This document shows positions 7,821 through 16,694 of a stretch of DNA of 64,000 nucleotides, in pieces (position 1 is the first letter of the stretch; each line of letters begins with the position of its first letter). Source of the stretch: Paracoccaceae bacterium (lineage in GTDB: Bacteria; Pseudomonadota; Alphaproteobacteria; Rhodobacterales; Rhodobacteraceae); NCBI GenBank assembly GCA_018222585.1, contig JAAFAB010000003.1, positions 375,781-439,780 of the forward strand, read 5' to 3'. The notes below the pieces were generated by a model. The model was not told the origin of the DNA and made no database searches. It saw only the letters and a list, made by a program, of their open reading frames with translations. A program made the translations under genes and the position numbers.

Positions 7821-8789
7821 ATGGATAGAAACTCGGGGCAAAAGAGCGCAAGCCAGGTGCTGTATCCGCCACTGGATCCTTTCGACCAGCGCATGTTGCC
7901 GGTCGGCGAGGGACATGAGCTGTATGTCGAGCAATCCGGCAACCCCGAGGGGGAGCCCGTGGTGGTGCTGCACGGCGGTCCGGGCGGCGGCTGTTCCCCG
8001 GCGATGCGGCGCTATTTCAACCCCGAACATTACCGGATCATCCTCTTCGATCAGCGCGGCTGTGGCCGCTCGCGGCCCTATGCCAGTGTCGAGGACAACA
8101 CCACCTGGCACCTGGTGCGCGACATCGAGGCGATCCGCGAGACGCTGGGGATCGAGACCTGGTGCGTCTTCGGCGGCTCCTGGGGGGCGACCCTGTCGCT
8201 GATCTATGCGCAGACCCATCCTGATCGTGTCCGTCACCTGGCCCTGCGCGGCGTCTTCCTGATGACCCAGAGCGAGCTGGACTGGTTCTACGGCGGCGGT
8301 GCCGGCAAGTTCTGGCCCGAGGCCTGGGCGCGGTTCGCCGATCCGATCCCGGAAGAGGAGCACGATGATTTCATCGCCGCCTATGCGCGACGGCTGTTCA
8401 CCGGCAACCAGGTGGAAGAAGTGCGGTTCGCCCGCGCCTGGTCGGTCTGGGAGAACGGGTTGGCGTCGATCGCCAGCAACGGCATGGGCGGGGAACCCCC
8501 CGGGCAATACGCACGTGCCTTCGCGCGGCTGGAGAATCACTATTTCACCCACCTCGGCTGGATCGAGGAGGGCCAGATCCTGCGCGACATGGGCAGGATC
8601 GCCCAGATCCCCGGGGATATCGTGCAGGGTCGTTTCGACATGATCTGCCCGCCCGGAAAGGCCTGGGAGCTGCATCGCGCCTGGCCGGGAAGCGCGCTGC
8701 ACATGATCCCCAATGCCGGCCACGCGCTGTCGGAGCCCGGCATCACCGCCCGGCTGGTCGAGGTCATGGACCAGCGCTCGACGGGGTAA
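7821..8789 (+). CDS. pip: Proline iminopeptidase
   Basis: 322 residues, alpha/beta-hydrolase of peptidase family S33 that removes N-terminal proline from peptides in the cytoplasm. The oxyanion HGGPGGG (51-57), nucleophile elbow GGSWG (Ser120), acid Asp273 in GRFDMICP and His301 in AGHALSEP are all found. A TATATG box ends 8 bases before the ATG, with GGACGG between, so the mRNA could have a very short leader. No terminator with a T-run is seen after the stop; a repeat-like element follows at 8879. Confidence 0.95.
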   Translation: MDRNSGQKSASQVLYPPLDPFDQRMLPVGEGHELYVEQSGNPEGEPVVVLHGGPGGGCSPAMRRYFNPEHYRIILFDQRGCGRSRPYASVEDNTTWHLVRDIEAIRETLGIETWCVFGGSWGATLSLIYAQTHPDRVRHLALRGVFLMTQSELDWFYGGGAGKFWPEAWARFADPIPEEEHDDFIAAYARRLFTGNQVEEVRFARAWSVWENGLASIASNGMGGEPPGQYARAFARLENHYFTHLGWIEEGQILRDMGRIAQIPGDIVQGRFDMICPPGKAWELHRAWPGSALHMIPNAGHALSEPGITARLVEVMDQRSTG

Positions 8790-8841
8790 GCTCAGGCACT
8801 GGTACGGGGTCTTTCCTTGAGACACTGATCATATATCCGGC

Positions 8842-8927
8842 CCGGCGGCACCGCCGGAGGCAGAAGATGGCAGAAAGCGGGGGCTCTGCCCCCCGCCCTG
8901 CGGGCTCCCCCCGGAGTACTTTCAGCC
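8842..8927. repeat. GC-rich palindromic intergenic element (Rhodobacterales-type repeat)
   Basis: Stacked small palindromes: CCGGCGG/CCGCCGG (8842-8857), GGGGGC-TCT-GCCCCC (8879-8893) and GCCC-TGC-GGGC (8895-8905), followed by CCCCCCGGAGTACTTT. From memory, closely similar strings recur between genes in many Rhodobacterales genomes, often behind genes like terminators. Only this copy is seen in the window. Confidence 0.5.
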
Positions 8928-8991
8928 TGGTGATGATATTGGAGCTGACGGGGGCGTGGCGCTTTCCCGCAGGGGTTTCGGCGCATCCCCC

Positions 8992-9020
8992 TTGCGATTC
9001 GCGGAAACCGGGCGTATATC
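8992..9020 (+). promoter_or_regulatory. Promoter of the rimP-nusA-infB operon
   Basis: TTGCGA (8992-8997), exactly 17 bases, then TATATC (9015-9020). The predicted start near 9027 yields a leader of about 87 bases holding the attenuator. Confidence 0.6.
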
Positions 9021-9026
9021 CGCCTC

Positions 9027-9098
9027 AACAGCGGCGCGTCGAACCCTCTGGGAACGAAGCACCACCGGGAATTCGACGGGCCGCGTGCCCGTTTTTTT
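9027..9098 (+). promoter_or_regulatory. rimP leader: terminator/antiterminator attenuator
   Basis: A terminator hairpin ACGGGC (9076-9081) / GCCCGT (9087-9092) is followed by seven T (9092-9098), only 16 bases before the rimP ATG. An alternative stem pairs GCGGCGCGTCGAA (9031-9043) with TTCGACGGGCCGC (9072-9084), 12 of 13 positions complementary, and would consume the 5' arm of the terminator. This is a classic attenuation layout. A rimP leader family in alphaproteobacteria has been described from premature-terminator surveys, and this element fits it. The effector is unknown; feedback by ribosome assembly or by NusA is plausible. Confidence 0.7.
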
Positions 9099-9113
9099 GT
9101 GCCCGGACCGGAT

Positions 9114-9701
9114 ATGACCGACCTTATCGCCAAGACCGCCATCGACCGCCGCCTGGCCGAGATCGTGGGCCCCGTCATCGAGGACCTCGGTTTCGAACTG
9201 GTGCGCATCCGCCTGATGGGCGGGAACACCAAGACCCTGCAGATCATGGCCGAACGGCCGGATGGCGGGATCGAAGTGGACGAATGTGCCCGGATTTCCA
9301 ACGCGGTCTCCGCCGTGCTGGATGTCGAGGACCCCGTGACAGACCCCTACAACCTGGAAGTCAGCTCTCCCGGGATCGACCGGCCGCTGACCCGGCTGAA
9401 GGACTTCGACGCCTTCGAGGGCTACGAGGCCCGGATCGAGACCGCCGAGCTTGTCGGAGGCCGCAAGCGCTTCAAGGGCGTTCTGGCGGGGGTCGAGGAG
9501 CAGGACGTGCTGATCAACATCGAGGATCAGGGCGAAGAGGTCACTGTGGGTCTGAACTTCGACTGGCTGGCGGAAGCCAAGCTGGTGCTGACCGACGACC
9601 TGATCAAGGAAATGCTGAAGGCCCGCAAGGATGCCGGCCAGATCAATGAAGCCGACTTCGACGAAATCGAGACCGAAGACGAAGGTTCCCAGGAGGACTG
9701 A
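9114..9701 (+). CDS. rimP: Ribosome maturation factor RimP
   Basis: 195 residues from ATG 9114. An upstream GTG at 9099 lies directly after the terminator T-run and is unlikely to be used. RimP binds the 30S subunit during maturation. The N-terminal domain contains the family signature [20 protein letters not shown] followed by [14 protein letters not shown], and the C-terminal SH3-like domain follows. An acidic tail ([12 protein letters not shown]) is typical of alphaproteobacteria. It is the first gene of the operon and ends 2 bases before nusA. Confidence 0.96.
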   Translation: MTDLIAKTAIDRRLAEIVGPVIEDLGFELVRIRLMGGNTKTLQIMAERPDGGIEVDECARISNAVSAVLDVEDPVTDPYNLEVSSPGIDRPLTRLKDFDAFEGYEARIETAELVGGRKRFKGVLAGVEEQDVLINIEDQGEEVTVGLNFDWLAEAKLVLTDDLIKEMLKARKDAGQINEADFDEIETEDEGSQED

Positions 9702-9703
9702 CC

Positions 9704-11323
9704 ATGGCAATCACTTCTGCCAACCAGCTTGAACTGCTGCAAACTGCCGAGGCCGTCGCCCGGGAGAAGATGATCGACCCCGGTCTCGTGGTCGAGGCGA
9801 TGGAGGAATCCCTCGCCCGCGCCGCAAAGAGCCGCTACGGCGCTGAGATGGACATCCGTGTCTCCATCGACCGCAAGACTGGTCGCGCCACCTTCACCCG
9901 CGTCCGCACCGTGGTCGAGGACGAGGATCTGGAGAACTACCAGGCCGAGTTGACCGTCCAGCAGGCCAAGCAGTACATGGCCGATCCGCAGATCGGTGAC
10001 ACCTTCGTCGAGGAAGTGCCGCCGGTCGAGATGGGCCGGATCGCCGCGCAGTCGGCCAAGCAGGTCATCCTGCAGAAGGTCCGCGAAGCCGAGCGTGACC
10101 GCCAGTACGACGAGTTCAAGGACCGCGCCGGCACCATCATCAACGGTGTCGTCAAGCGCGAGGAATACGGCAACGTCATCGTCGACGTGGGCCGTGGCGA
10201 GGCGATCCTGCGCCGCAACGAGAAGATCGGTCGCGAAGCCTATCGCCCGAACGACCGTATCCGCTGCTACATCAAGGATGTGCGCCGCGAGACCCGTGGT
10301 CCGCAGATCTTCCTCTCGCGCACCGATCCGCAGTTCATGGCCGAGCTGTTCAAGATGGAAGTGCCCGAGATCTACGACGGCATCATCGAGATCAAGGCCG
10401 TGGCCCGGGATCCCGGCTCGCGCGCCAAGATCGCCGTGATCTCCTACGATGGCTCGATCGACCCGGTCGGCGCCTGTGTCGGTATGCGCGGTTCGCGCGT
10501 GCAGGCCGTGGTGAACGAGCTGCAGGGCGAGAAGATCGACATCATCCCGTGGTCGGAAGACATGCCGACCTTCCTCGTGAACGCGCTGCAGCCGGCGGAA
10601 GTGTCGAAGGTGGTTCTGGACGAGGAAGCCGAGCGTATCGAGGTCGTGGTGCCCGAAGAGCAGCTGAGCCTTGCCATCGGCCGCCGTGGTCAGAACGTGC
10701 GCCTGGCGTCGCAGCTGACCGGCCTCGACATCGACATCATGACCGAGGAGGAGGAATCCGCCCGCCGTCAGAAGGAGTTCGAGGACCGCACCAAGCTGTT
10801 CATGGACACCCTGGACCTGGACGAATTCTTCGCTCAGCTGCTGGTGTCGGAAGGCTTCACCAACCTGGAAGAAGTCGCCTACGTCGAGCAGGACGAGCTG
10901 CTGGTGATCGACGGTGTCGACGAGGACACCGCGCAGGAGCTGCAGACCCGGGCCCGCGAATACCTGGAAGCCCAGGCCGAGGCCGCCCTCAAGCGCGCCC
11001 GCGAGCTGGGCGCCGAGGACAGCCTTGTTGAATTCGACGGACTCACTCCCCAGATGGTAGAGGCCCTGGCCGAAGACGGCGTGAAGACGCTGGAAGACTT
11101 CGCCACCTGCGCCGACTGGGAACTGGCCGGCGGCTGGACCACGGTCGACGGCGAGCGCGTCAAGGACGAAGGTCTTCTGGAGAAGTTCGAAGTCTCTCTC
11201 GAAGAAGCGCAGCAACTGGTGATGACCGCCCGCGTCCTGCTGGGCTGGGTCGACCCCTCCGAGCTGGAGCCCGACGAGGAAGAGGCCGAAGACGGCGGTG
11301 AGACCGAGGAGGCCGAGGTCTGA
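9704..11323 (+). CDS. nusA: Transcription termination/antitermination factor NusA
   Basis: 539 residues with the full NusA order: N-terminal RNA-polymerase-binding domain (1-130), S1 domain (about 137-200, [21 protein letters not shown]), two KH domains (about 205-345, with [12 protein letters not shown] and [12 protein letters not shown]) and two C-terminal acidic helical repeats. It modulates pausing, termination and antitermination. The C-terminus ends in a strongly acidic tail rich in E and D. Second gene of the rimP operon; NusA itself could feed back on the leader attenuator (inference). Confidence 0.98.
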   Translation: MAITSANQLELLQTAEAVAREKMIDPGLVVEAMEESLARAAKSRYGAEMDIRVSIDRKTGRATFTRVRTVVEDEDLENYQAELTVQQAKQYMADPQIGDTFVEEVPPVEMGRIAAQSAKQVILQKVREAERDRQYDEFKDRAGTIINGVVKREEYGNVIVDVGRGEAILRRNEKIGREAYRPNDRIRCYIKDVRRETRGPQIFLSRTDPQFMAELFKMEVPEIYDGIIEIKAVARDPGSRAKIAVISYDGSIDPVGACVGMRGSRVQAVVNELQGEKIDIIPWSEDMPTFLVNALQPAEVSKVVLDEEAERIEVVVPEEQLSLAIGRRGQNVRLASQLTGLDIDIMTEEEESARRQKEFEDRTKLFMDTLDLDEFFAQLLVSEGFTNLEEVAYVEQDELLVIDGVDEDTAQELQTRAREYLEAQAEAALKRARELGAEDSLVEFDGLTPQMVEALAEDGVKTLEDFATCADWELAGGWTTVDGERVKDEGLLEKFEVSLEEAQQLVMTARVLLGWVDPSELEPDEEEAEDGGETEEAEV

Positions 11324-11345
11324 GGCCGGGTTCGGAGGCGCGCCG

Positions 11346-11936
11346 ATGAGCCGGGGCGGAAAGGACAAGGATCGGGCCGAGGGGCCCGAGCGCAAGTGCA
11401 TCGTCACGGGTGAGGTCGCACCGAAGAGCGGTCTCATCCGGTTCGTGGTGGGGCCCGAGGGCCAGGTGGTGCCGGATCTGGCGGACAAGCTGCCGGGCCG
11501 GGGCATCTGGGTCAGTTCGACCCGCGAGGCGATTGATACGGCGGCGAAGAAGAAGCTGTTTTCGCGGTCGGCGAAGATGCAGGTCACGGTGCCGGAAGGT
11601 CTGGCCGATCTGGTCGAGCGCCTTCAGGCGAAACGGGTCTGCGAACTGCTGGCACTGGCGCGCAAGTCCGGCGATGCGGTCGCCGGGTACGAAAAGGTGA
11701 AAGATATGCTGGCCAAGGAAGAGGCGTCGACCCTCATCCAGGCCAGCGACGGGTCCGAGCGCGGCAAGTCCAAGCTCTCGACCCCCTACCGGGGCAATTT
11801 CATCGGCTGGCTCACCGCGGATGAGCTGGGCTTGGCCTTCGGCAGGGAAACTGTCATACACGCCGCCTTAGGAACTGGCGGTTTGAGCAAACGTGTTGTA
11901 GAGGAGGCCGCGAGACTGCGAGGTCTGCGTGCCTGA
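11346..11936 (+). CDS. YlxR-family RNA-binding protein with L7Ae-like C-terminal domain
   Basis: 196 residues from ATG 11346. The N-terminal YlxR domain (DUF448) shows [19 protein letters not shown] and [14 protein letters not shown]. The C-terminal half (residues ~80-196, starting [20 protein letters not shown]) resembles the L7Ae/YlxQ fold, so YlxR and YlxQ appear fused, the normal form in alphaproteobacteria. YlxR binds RNA and in some bacteria RNase P RNA. It sits between nusA and infB in the conserved operon, 22 bases after nusA. Confidence 0.9.
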   Translation: MSRGGKDKDRAEGPERKCIVTGEVAPKSGLIRFVVGPEGQVVPDLADKLPGRGIWVSSTREAIDTAAKKKLFSRSAKMQVTVPEGLADLVERLQAKRVCELLALARKSGDAVAGYEKVKDMLAKEEASTLIQASDGSERGKSKLSTPYRGNFIGWLTADELGLAFGRETVIHAALGTGGLSKRVVEEAARLRGLRA

Positions 11937-11942
11937 CGCATG

Positions 11943-11961
11943 AGGCGGGAGGGTCCCGCCT
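11943..11961 (+). promoter_or_regulatory. Perfect hairpin just before the infB ribosome binding site
   Basis: AGGCGGGA (11943-11950), loop GGG, TCCCGCCT (11954-11961), a perfect 8-bp stem with no T-run, ending 4 bases before the GGAAG ribosome binding site at 11966-11970. It could tune infB translation or mark an RNA-processing site. Confidence 0.45.
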
Positions 11962-11980
11962 GAAAGGAAGATTGGCCAAT

Positions 11981-14479
11981 ATGAGCGACAACGACGGTAA
12001 GAAGACTCTGGGTGTTCGTGGTGGCGGTCCCCGCTCGGGGAACGTGAAGCAGAGCTTCAGCCATGGCCGCACCAAGAACGTCGAAGTGGTGACGAAGCGC
12101 AAACGCGTTGTCGTCCCCAAGGCCGGCTCTGGCAAATCCGGCGGCAACCCTGCCCTCGGCGACCCCAACAAGCGGCCCAAGGGCATCACCGATGCCGAAA
12201 TGGAGCGCCGCCTGAAGGCTGTCGCCGCCGCGAAGGCGCGTGAGGCGGAAGATACCGAACGCCGCGCCCGCGAGGAAAAGGAACGCGAGGAAGAGCGCCA
12301 GCGCCGCCGCGACGAAGCGGAGCAGAAGGAGCGCGAGCAGCGCGAGGCCGAGGAAAAGGCCCGTGCCAAGGCCGAAGAAGAAGAGCGCAAGCGCACCGAG
12401 GAGGCCGAGGCCGCCAAGCGTGCCGCTGCTGCCGCCGCCGCGCCTGCGGCCGCCCCGGGCGAAGACCCCGGACGTGCTGCCAAGGGTCCGGCCCGCGCCA
12501 AGCCCGCCGGTGGCGGTGCCACGCCCGACCGCAACGACCGCGACGATCGCGGTGGCCGCAACAAGGGCCGTGACGATGGTCGCCGCTCGGGCAAGCTGAC
12601 GCTGAACCAGGCTCTGTCCGGTGGCGAAGGTGGCCGTCAGAAATCCCTCGCCGCGATGAAGCGGAAGCAGGAGCGCGCCCGCCAGAAGGCCATGGGCGGC
12701 CCCGTCAACCGCGAGAAGGTCGTGCGCGACGTGCAGCTGCCGGAAACCATCGTGGTCTCCGAGCTGGCCAACCGCATGGCCGAACGTGTCGCCGACGTGG
12801 TCAAGGCCCTCATGCAGAACGGCATGATGGTCACCCAGAACCAGATGATCGACGCGGATACCGCCGAACTGATCATCGAGGAATTCGGCCACAAGTCGCA
12901 GCGGGTTTCCGATGCCGACGTCGAGGACGTCATCAAGGCCGTCGAGGAAAAAGAGGAAGACCTGAAGGGGCGCCCGCCGGTCATCACGATCATGGGCCAC
13001 GTCGACCACGGCAAGACCTCGCTGCTGGACGCGATCCGCGATGCGAAGGTGGTCGCCGGCGAAGCCGGTGGCATCACCCAGCACATCGGCGCCTACCAGG
13101 TCACCACCGAGAGCGGCGCCGTGCTGTCGTTCCTCGACACCCCCGGCCACGCGGCCTTCACCTCGATGCGCTCGCGCGGTGCCCAGGTGACGGACATCGT
13201 GGTGCTGGTGGTGGCGGCGGATGACTCGGTCATGCCGCAGACCATCGAGGCCATCAACCACGCCAAGGCCGCCGGCGTTCCGATGATCGTGGCGATCAAC
13301 AAGTGCGACAAGCCCGCCGCCGACCCGGACAAGGTCCGTGCCGAGCTGCTGCAGCACGAGGTGATCGTCGAGAAGATGTCGGGCGACGTGCAGGACGTGG
13401 AAGTGTCGGCGCTGACCGGCAAGGGTCTGGACGAACTGCTGGAAGCCATCGCGCTGCAGTCCGAGATCCTGGAACTGAAGGCCAACCCCGACCGCGCCGC
13501 CCAGGGCGCCGTGATCGAGGCCCAGCTGGACGTGGGCCGTGGCCCCGTCGCCACCGTGCTGGTCCAGACCGGCACGCTGCGCCAGGGTGACATCTTCGTC
13601 GTCGGCGAGCAGTACGGCAAGGTCCGTGCGCTGGTGAACGACAAGGGTGAACGGGTCAAGGAAGCCGGTCCGTCGGTGCCCGTCGAGGTGCTTGGCCTGA
13701 ACGGCACGCCGGAAGCCGGTGACGTGCTGAACGTGGTCGATACCGAGGCCCAGGCCCGCGAGATCGCCGAGTACCGTCACAACGTCGCGAAGGAAAAGCG
13801 CGGCCTGGTCGGTGCCGGCACCACGCTGGAACAGCTAATGGCGAAGGCCAAGGCCGACGAGAACGTCTCGGAACTGCCGGTGATCGTGAAGGCCGACGTG
13901 CAGGGGTCTGCCGAAGCCATCGTGCAGGCGCTGGAGAAGGTCGGCAACGACGAGGTCCGGGTGCGCGTCATCCACTACGGCGTCGGTGCCATCACCGAAA
14001 CCGACGTGGGCCTCGCCGAAGCTTCGGGCTGCCCGGTGATCGGCTTCAATGTCCGTGCCAATGCGCCGGCGCGTAACAGCGCCAACCAGAAGGGCGTCGA
14101 GATCCGTTACTACTCGGTGATCTACGACCTGGTGGACGACGTGAAGGCGGCGGCCTCGGGCCTGCTGTCCAACGAGATCCGCGAGAACTTCATCGGCTAC
14201 GCCACGATCAAGGACGTTTTCAAGGTGTCCAACGTCGGCAAGGTCGCGGGCTGTCTGGTCACCGAAGGTGTGGCGCGCCGCTCTGCCGGTGTCCGCCTGC
14301 TGCGCGACGACGTGGTGATCCACGAAGGCACGCTGAAGACCCTGAAGCGTTTCAAGGACGAGGTGTCGGAAGTCATCTCGGGCCAGGAATGCGGCATGGC
14401 CTTCGAGAACTACGACGATGTCCGCGCTGGCGACGTCATCGAGATCTTCGAGCGCGAGGAGGTCGAGCGCAAGCTCTGA
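11981..14479 (+). CDS. infB: Translation initiation factor IF-2
   Basis: 832 residues. The ATG at 11981 has GGAAG 10 bases upstream; a TTG at 11972 is too close to it. The N-terminal third is a long charged helix rich in E, R, K and A (residues ~75-150), followed by a Gly/Arg/Asp-rich linker. The G domain has [20 protein letters not shown] and NKCDKP, then domains II, III and C2. IF-2 places initiator tRNA on the ribosome with GTP. Last gene of the rimP operon, closed by a strong terminator. Confidence 0.98.
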   Translation: MSDNDGKKTLGVRGGGPRSGNVKQSFSHGRTKNVEVVTKRKRVVVPKAGSGKSGGNPALGDPNKRPKGITDAEMERRLKAVAAAKAREAEDTERRAREEKEREEERQRRRDEAEQKEREQREAEEKARAKAEEEERKRTEEAEAAKRAAAAAAAPAAAPGEDPGRAAKGPARAKPAGGGATPDRNDRDDRGGRNKGRDDGRRSGKLTLNQALSGGEGGRQKSLAAMKRKQERARQKAMGGPVNREKVVRDVQLPETIVVSELANRMAERVADVVKALMQNGMMVTQNQMIDADTAELIIEEFGHKSQRVSDADVEDVIKAVEEKEEDLKGRPPVITIMGHVDHGKTSLLDAIRDAKVVAGEAGGITQHIGAYQVTTESGAVLSFLDTPGHAAFTSMRSRGAQVTDIVVLVVAADDSVMPQTIEAINHAKAAGVPMIVAINKCDKPAADPDKVRAELLQHEVIVEKMSGDVQDVEVSALTGKGLDELLEAIALQSEILELKANPDRAAQGAVIEAQLDVGRGPVATVLVQTGTLRQGDIFVVGEQYGKVRALVNDKGERVKEAGPSVPVEVLGLNGTPEAGDVLNVVDTEAQAREIAEYRHNVAKEKRGLVGAGTTLEQLMAKAKADENVSELPVIVKADVQGSAEAIVQALEKVGNDEVRVRVIHYGVGAITETDVGLAEASGCPVIGFNVRANAPARNSANQKGVEIRYYSVIYDLVDDVKAAASGLLSNEIRENFIGYATIKDVFKVSNVGKVAGCLVTEGVARRSAGVRLLRDDVVIHEGTLKTLKRFKDEVSEVISGQECGMAFENYDDVRAGDVIEIFEREEVERKL

Positions 14480-14499
14480 CCCCTGCCCCCGCGAATGTC

Positions 14500-14529
14500 A
14501 AAGGCCGGCCCCTCTGGGCCGGCCTTTTT
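14500..14529 (+). terminator. Rho-independent terminator of the rimP-infB operon
   Basis: 12-bp stem AAAGGCCGGCCC (14500-14511) / GGGCCGGCCTTT (14516-14527) with loop CTCT and a T-run to 14529. Confidence 0.92.
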
Positions 14530-14573
14530 CGTTGGGCCCCCTCATTCAGGTCGCCGTGCGGGTCGCGGAACGC

Positions 14574-14599
14574 AAAAGAGCGGCCCGGGGGCCGCTCTT
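14574..14599 (-). terminator. Rho-independent terminator of the 46-aa gene
   Basis: Minus strand: AAGAGCGGCC (14599-14590), a 4-base loop, GGCCGCTCTT (14585-14576), then TT continuing to 14574. It lies about 25 bases after the stop of the small gene. Confidence 0.8.
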
Positions 14600-14624
14600 A
14601 CTTGTCTTGACGGGTCGATGCTGA

Positions 14625-14765
14625 TCAGGCGGCGGCGGTCTGTGCGACCGGCGAGCCGGTGAAAAGCTGCTGACCGACACGCACTTCGACTTTCCCGTTC
14701 GGGAGCGCGCGCACGAAGGTGCCCTGCACGGAAACACAGGTACCGAGAGTGATGGTCTTCAACAT
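14625..14765 (-). CDS. Orphan small protein of 46 residues
   Basis: Minus-strand ORF from ATG (14765-14763) to TGA (14627-14625). A purine-rich ribosome binding site (GGGAAGGGGAA) lies just upstream, and a clean terminator follows, so a dedicated transcription unit is likely. The product starts MLKTITLGTC, continues VSVQGTFVRALPNGK and ends in SPVAQTAAA. The alternating hydrophobic pattern VEVRVGQQLFTG suggests a small beta-rich fold. No signal peptide or membrane segment is present. I recall similar 45-residue hypothetical proteins in roseobacters, but no function. Codon choice matches its neighbours. Confidence 0.65.
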   Translation of the reverse strand: MLKTITLGTCVSVQGTFVRALPNGKVEVRVGQQLFTGSPVAQTAAA

Positions 14766-15060
14766 GGTATTCCCCTTCCCATTCCGGAATATTTATCTCT
14801 CATCCATATATACCCCACCATCCGTTAACAGAGCAGCCAAAAGTTACTCAAAAGCTAAATTTTTGCCACAAAAACGGCACAATTCGACGCCGCAACGCAG
14901 TAATTCTGCCGCAACGCAGCGAAATTCCTTTACGTCAGCCGAGTCGTTCTGCGCAGGCAACACGCAAAAGATCTCTGATTTGTCCAAGAAATAAGCGTGC
15001 TCAACCGAGGGGTGAAACCCGTCGGTAACCCTACGAATGCGTCTGGAATCAGGTGATTCG
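14766..15060. other. AT-rich intergenic region between two minus-strand genes
   Basis: No gene seen. This 295-base stretch is much richer in A and T than its surroundings and must hold the promoter of the 46-residue gene. It contains the direct repeat described at 14889-14919. AT-rich strings (AATATTTATCTCTC and CATATATACC) near 14788-14815 are candidate -10 material, but no convincing -35/-10 pair was found. Confidence 0.5.
14889..14919. repeat. 12-bp direct repeat, possible operator
   Basis: GCCGCAACGCAG occurs at 14889-14900 and again at 14908-14919, 19 bases apart centre to centre, each preceded by AATTC. It lies about 125-155 bases upstream of the 46-residue gene's start. A role as a regulator binding site is inference. 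Confidence 0.5.
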
Positions 15061-15465
15061 CTACAGCCAGTCGCGCAGGATGGGGATCAGTGGCAGGTCC
15101 GCCGGCGGCATCTCGTAGTTGCGCAGCTCGGTGCCGCGCGCCCAGGCGAGGGTCTGGCCCTCGCGCGGTTGCGGCACCCCTTCCCACTTGCGGCAGGCAA
15201 AGAGCGGCATCAGCAGGTGGAAGTTCTCGTATTCATGGCTGGCGAAGGTCAGCGGCGCCAGGCAGGAGGACCAGGTGTCGATGCCCAGCTCTTCCTTCAG
15301 CTCCCGGATCAGGGCCGCTTCGGGGGTCTCGCCCGCCTCGACCTTGCCCCCGGGAAACTCCCAGAGGCCGGCCATGGACTTGCCTTCGGGGCGCTGTGCC
15401 AGCAACACGCGCCCGTCGACGTCGATCAGCGCGACGGCCGAAACCAGGACGATCTTCTTGCTCAC
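15061..15465 (-). CDS. mutT: Nudix hydrolase MutT ((d)GTP 8-oxo diphosphatase)
   Basis: 134 residues. A complete Nudix box GxxxxxExxxxxxxREUxEExGU is present (GGKVEAGETPEAALIRELKEE...). MutT hydrolyses 8-oxo-dGTP to the monophosphate and so prevents A:T to C:G transversions. The LAQRPEGKSMAGLWEFPGG context is characteristic of MutT. The start codon overlaps the argJ stop by 4 bases (ATGA type), so translation is coupled. Last gene of ppiC-argJ-mutT. Confidence 0.94.
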   Translation of the reverse strand: MSKKIVLVSAVALIDVDGRVLLAQRPEGKSMAGLWEFPGGKVEAGETPEAALIRELKEELGIDTWSSCLAPLTFASHEYENFHLLMPLFACRKWEGVPQPREGQTLAWARGTELRNYEMPPADLPLIPILRDWL

Positions 15466-16688
15466 GAGCGGTAATCCGCGTTGATCGAGATGTAGCCGTG
15501 GGTCAGGTCGCAGGTCCAGACGGTCGCGGTGCCGCCGCCGAGGCCCAGATCGACCGAGATGGCGATCTCTTGCTGCTTCATGATCGCGGCGCCCTGCTCT
15601 TCGCGGTAGTCGGGGCTGACCCAGCCGTTTTCAGCCACCAGCACATCGCCGAAGCGGATCGACAGCAGGTCACGGTCGGCGGCGGCGCCGGATTTGCCGA
15701 TGGCCATGACGACGCGGCCCCAGTTGGGATCCTCTCCGGCGATGGCGGTCTTGATCAGCGGCGAATTGGCGATGGCCATGGCGTGGGTCCTGGCGTCGGC
15801 GTCCGAAGCGGCGCCCGACACGTGGATCTCGACGAACTTGGTCGCGCCCTCGCCGTCCTTCACCACCTGGTGTGCAAGATCCAGCATCACGCCGCGCAGG
15901 GCGTCGATGAAGGCGGTGCTTTCGGCGGTGACCCGGGCGCCCGAGGTACCGGTGGCCCCCATCAGAAGCGTGTCAGACGTCGAGGTGTCGCTGTCGACGG
16001 TGATGCAGTTGAAGGTGACATCGGTCAGCGTGCTCAGCATGTCCTGCAGAACCGAGCGTTCGACCAGCGCGTCGGTGAAGATATAGACCAGCATGGTCGC
16101 CATGTCGGGCGCGATCATGCCCGAGCCCTTGGCGATCCCGGCGATCTTCACCGGCTTGCCCTCGACCATCACCTCGGCGGTGGCGCCCTTCGGGAAGGTA
16201 TCTGTGGTCATGATCGCCTGGGCGGCTTCCTCGATCTTGCCGGCGTCCAGCGCCTGTTTCAGATCGGCAAGCTTCGCGGTCACGCGCTCATGCGGCAGCG
16301 GTTCCCCGATGACGCCGGTCGAGGAGGTGAAGACGCGGGCCTCGTCCAGCCCCAGCACCTCGGCGGCGGCGGCGGTCACGGCCTTGGTCGCGGTCACGCC
16401 GTTCTTGCCGGTGAAGGCATTGGCGTTGCCCGAGTTGACCACGATGGCAGCGGGGCCGCTGCCATCGAGTCCGATCTTTTCCTGGCAATCCAGAACGGGG
16501 GCCGAGCGCGTGGCCGAGCGGGTGAACACCCCGGCCATCACGCTGCCCTCGTCCAGCAGGGCAAGCATCACGTCGCGGCGTCCCTTGTAGCGGACACCGG
16601 CCTCTACCGTGGCAAAGCGCACACCGTCGATGACGGGCAGCGCGGGAAAGGCGGCAGGCGCCAGCGGAGAGGTCGGATACTTGCCCAC
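15462..16688 (-). CDS. argJ: Bifunctional glutamate N-acetyltransferase / amino-acid acetyltransferase
   Basis: 408 residues. ArgJ transfers acetyl from N-acetylornithine to glutamate in the cyclic arginine pathway; some versions also use acetyl-CoA. The self-cleavage site is intact: KGSGMIAPDMATML with nucleophile Thr198, giving alpha and beta chains. Other family motifs are VVNSGNANAFTG and TSSTGVIGEPLP. It starts 6 bases after the peptidyl-prolyl isomerase gene and overlaps mutT, so the three genes form one operon. Confidence 0.97.
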   Translation of the reverse strand: MGKYPTSPLAPAAFPALPVIDGVRFATVEAGVRYKGRRDVMLALLDEGSVMAGVFTRSATRSAPVLDCQEKIGLDGSGPAAIVVNSGNANAFTGKNGVTATKAVTAAAAEVLGLDEARVFTSSTGVIGEPLPHERVTAKLADLKQALDAGKIEEAAQAIMTTDTFPKGATAEVMVEGKPVKIAGIAKGSGMIAPDMATMLVYIFTDALVERSVLQDMLSTLTDVTFNCITVDSDTSTSDTLLMGATGTSGARVTAESTAFIDALRGVMLDLAHQVVKDGEGATKFVEIHVSGAASDADARTHAMAIANSPLIKTAIAGEDPNWGRVVMAIGKSGAAADRDLLSIRFGDVLVAENGWVSPDYREEQGAAIMKQQEIAISVDLGLGGGTATVWTCDLTHGYISINADYRS

Positions 16689-16694
16689 GGGGGA

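Noticed and set aside
9099-9113. GTG at 9099 as rimP start
   Set aside because: It abuts the terminator T-run and leaves no room for a ribosome binding site; the ATG at 9114 fits homologues.
9527-11587. A 686-codon minus-strand frame opposite nusA
   Set aside because: Antisense shadow of rimP, nusA and ylxR.
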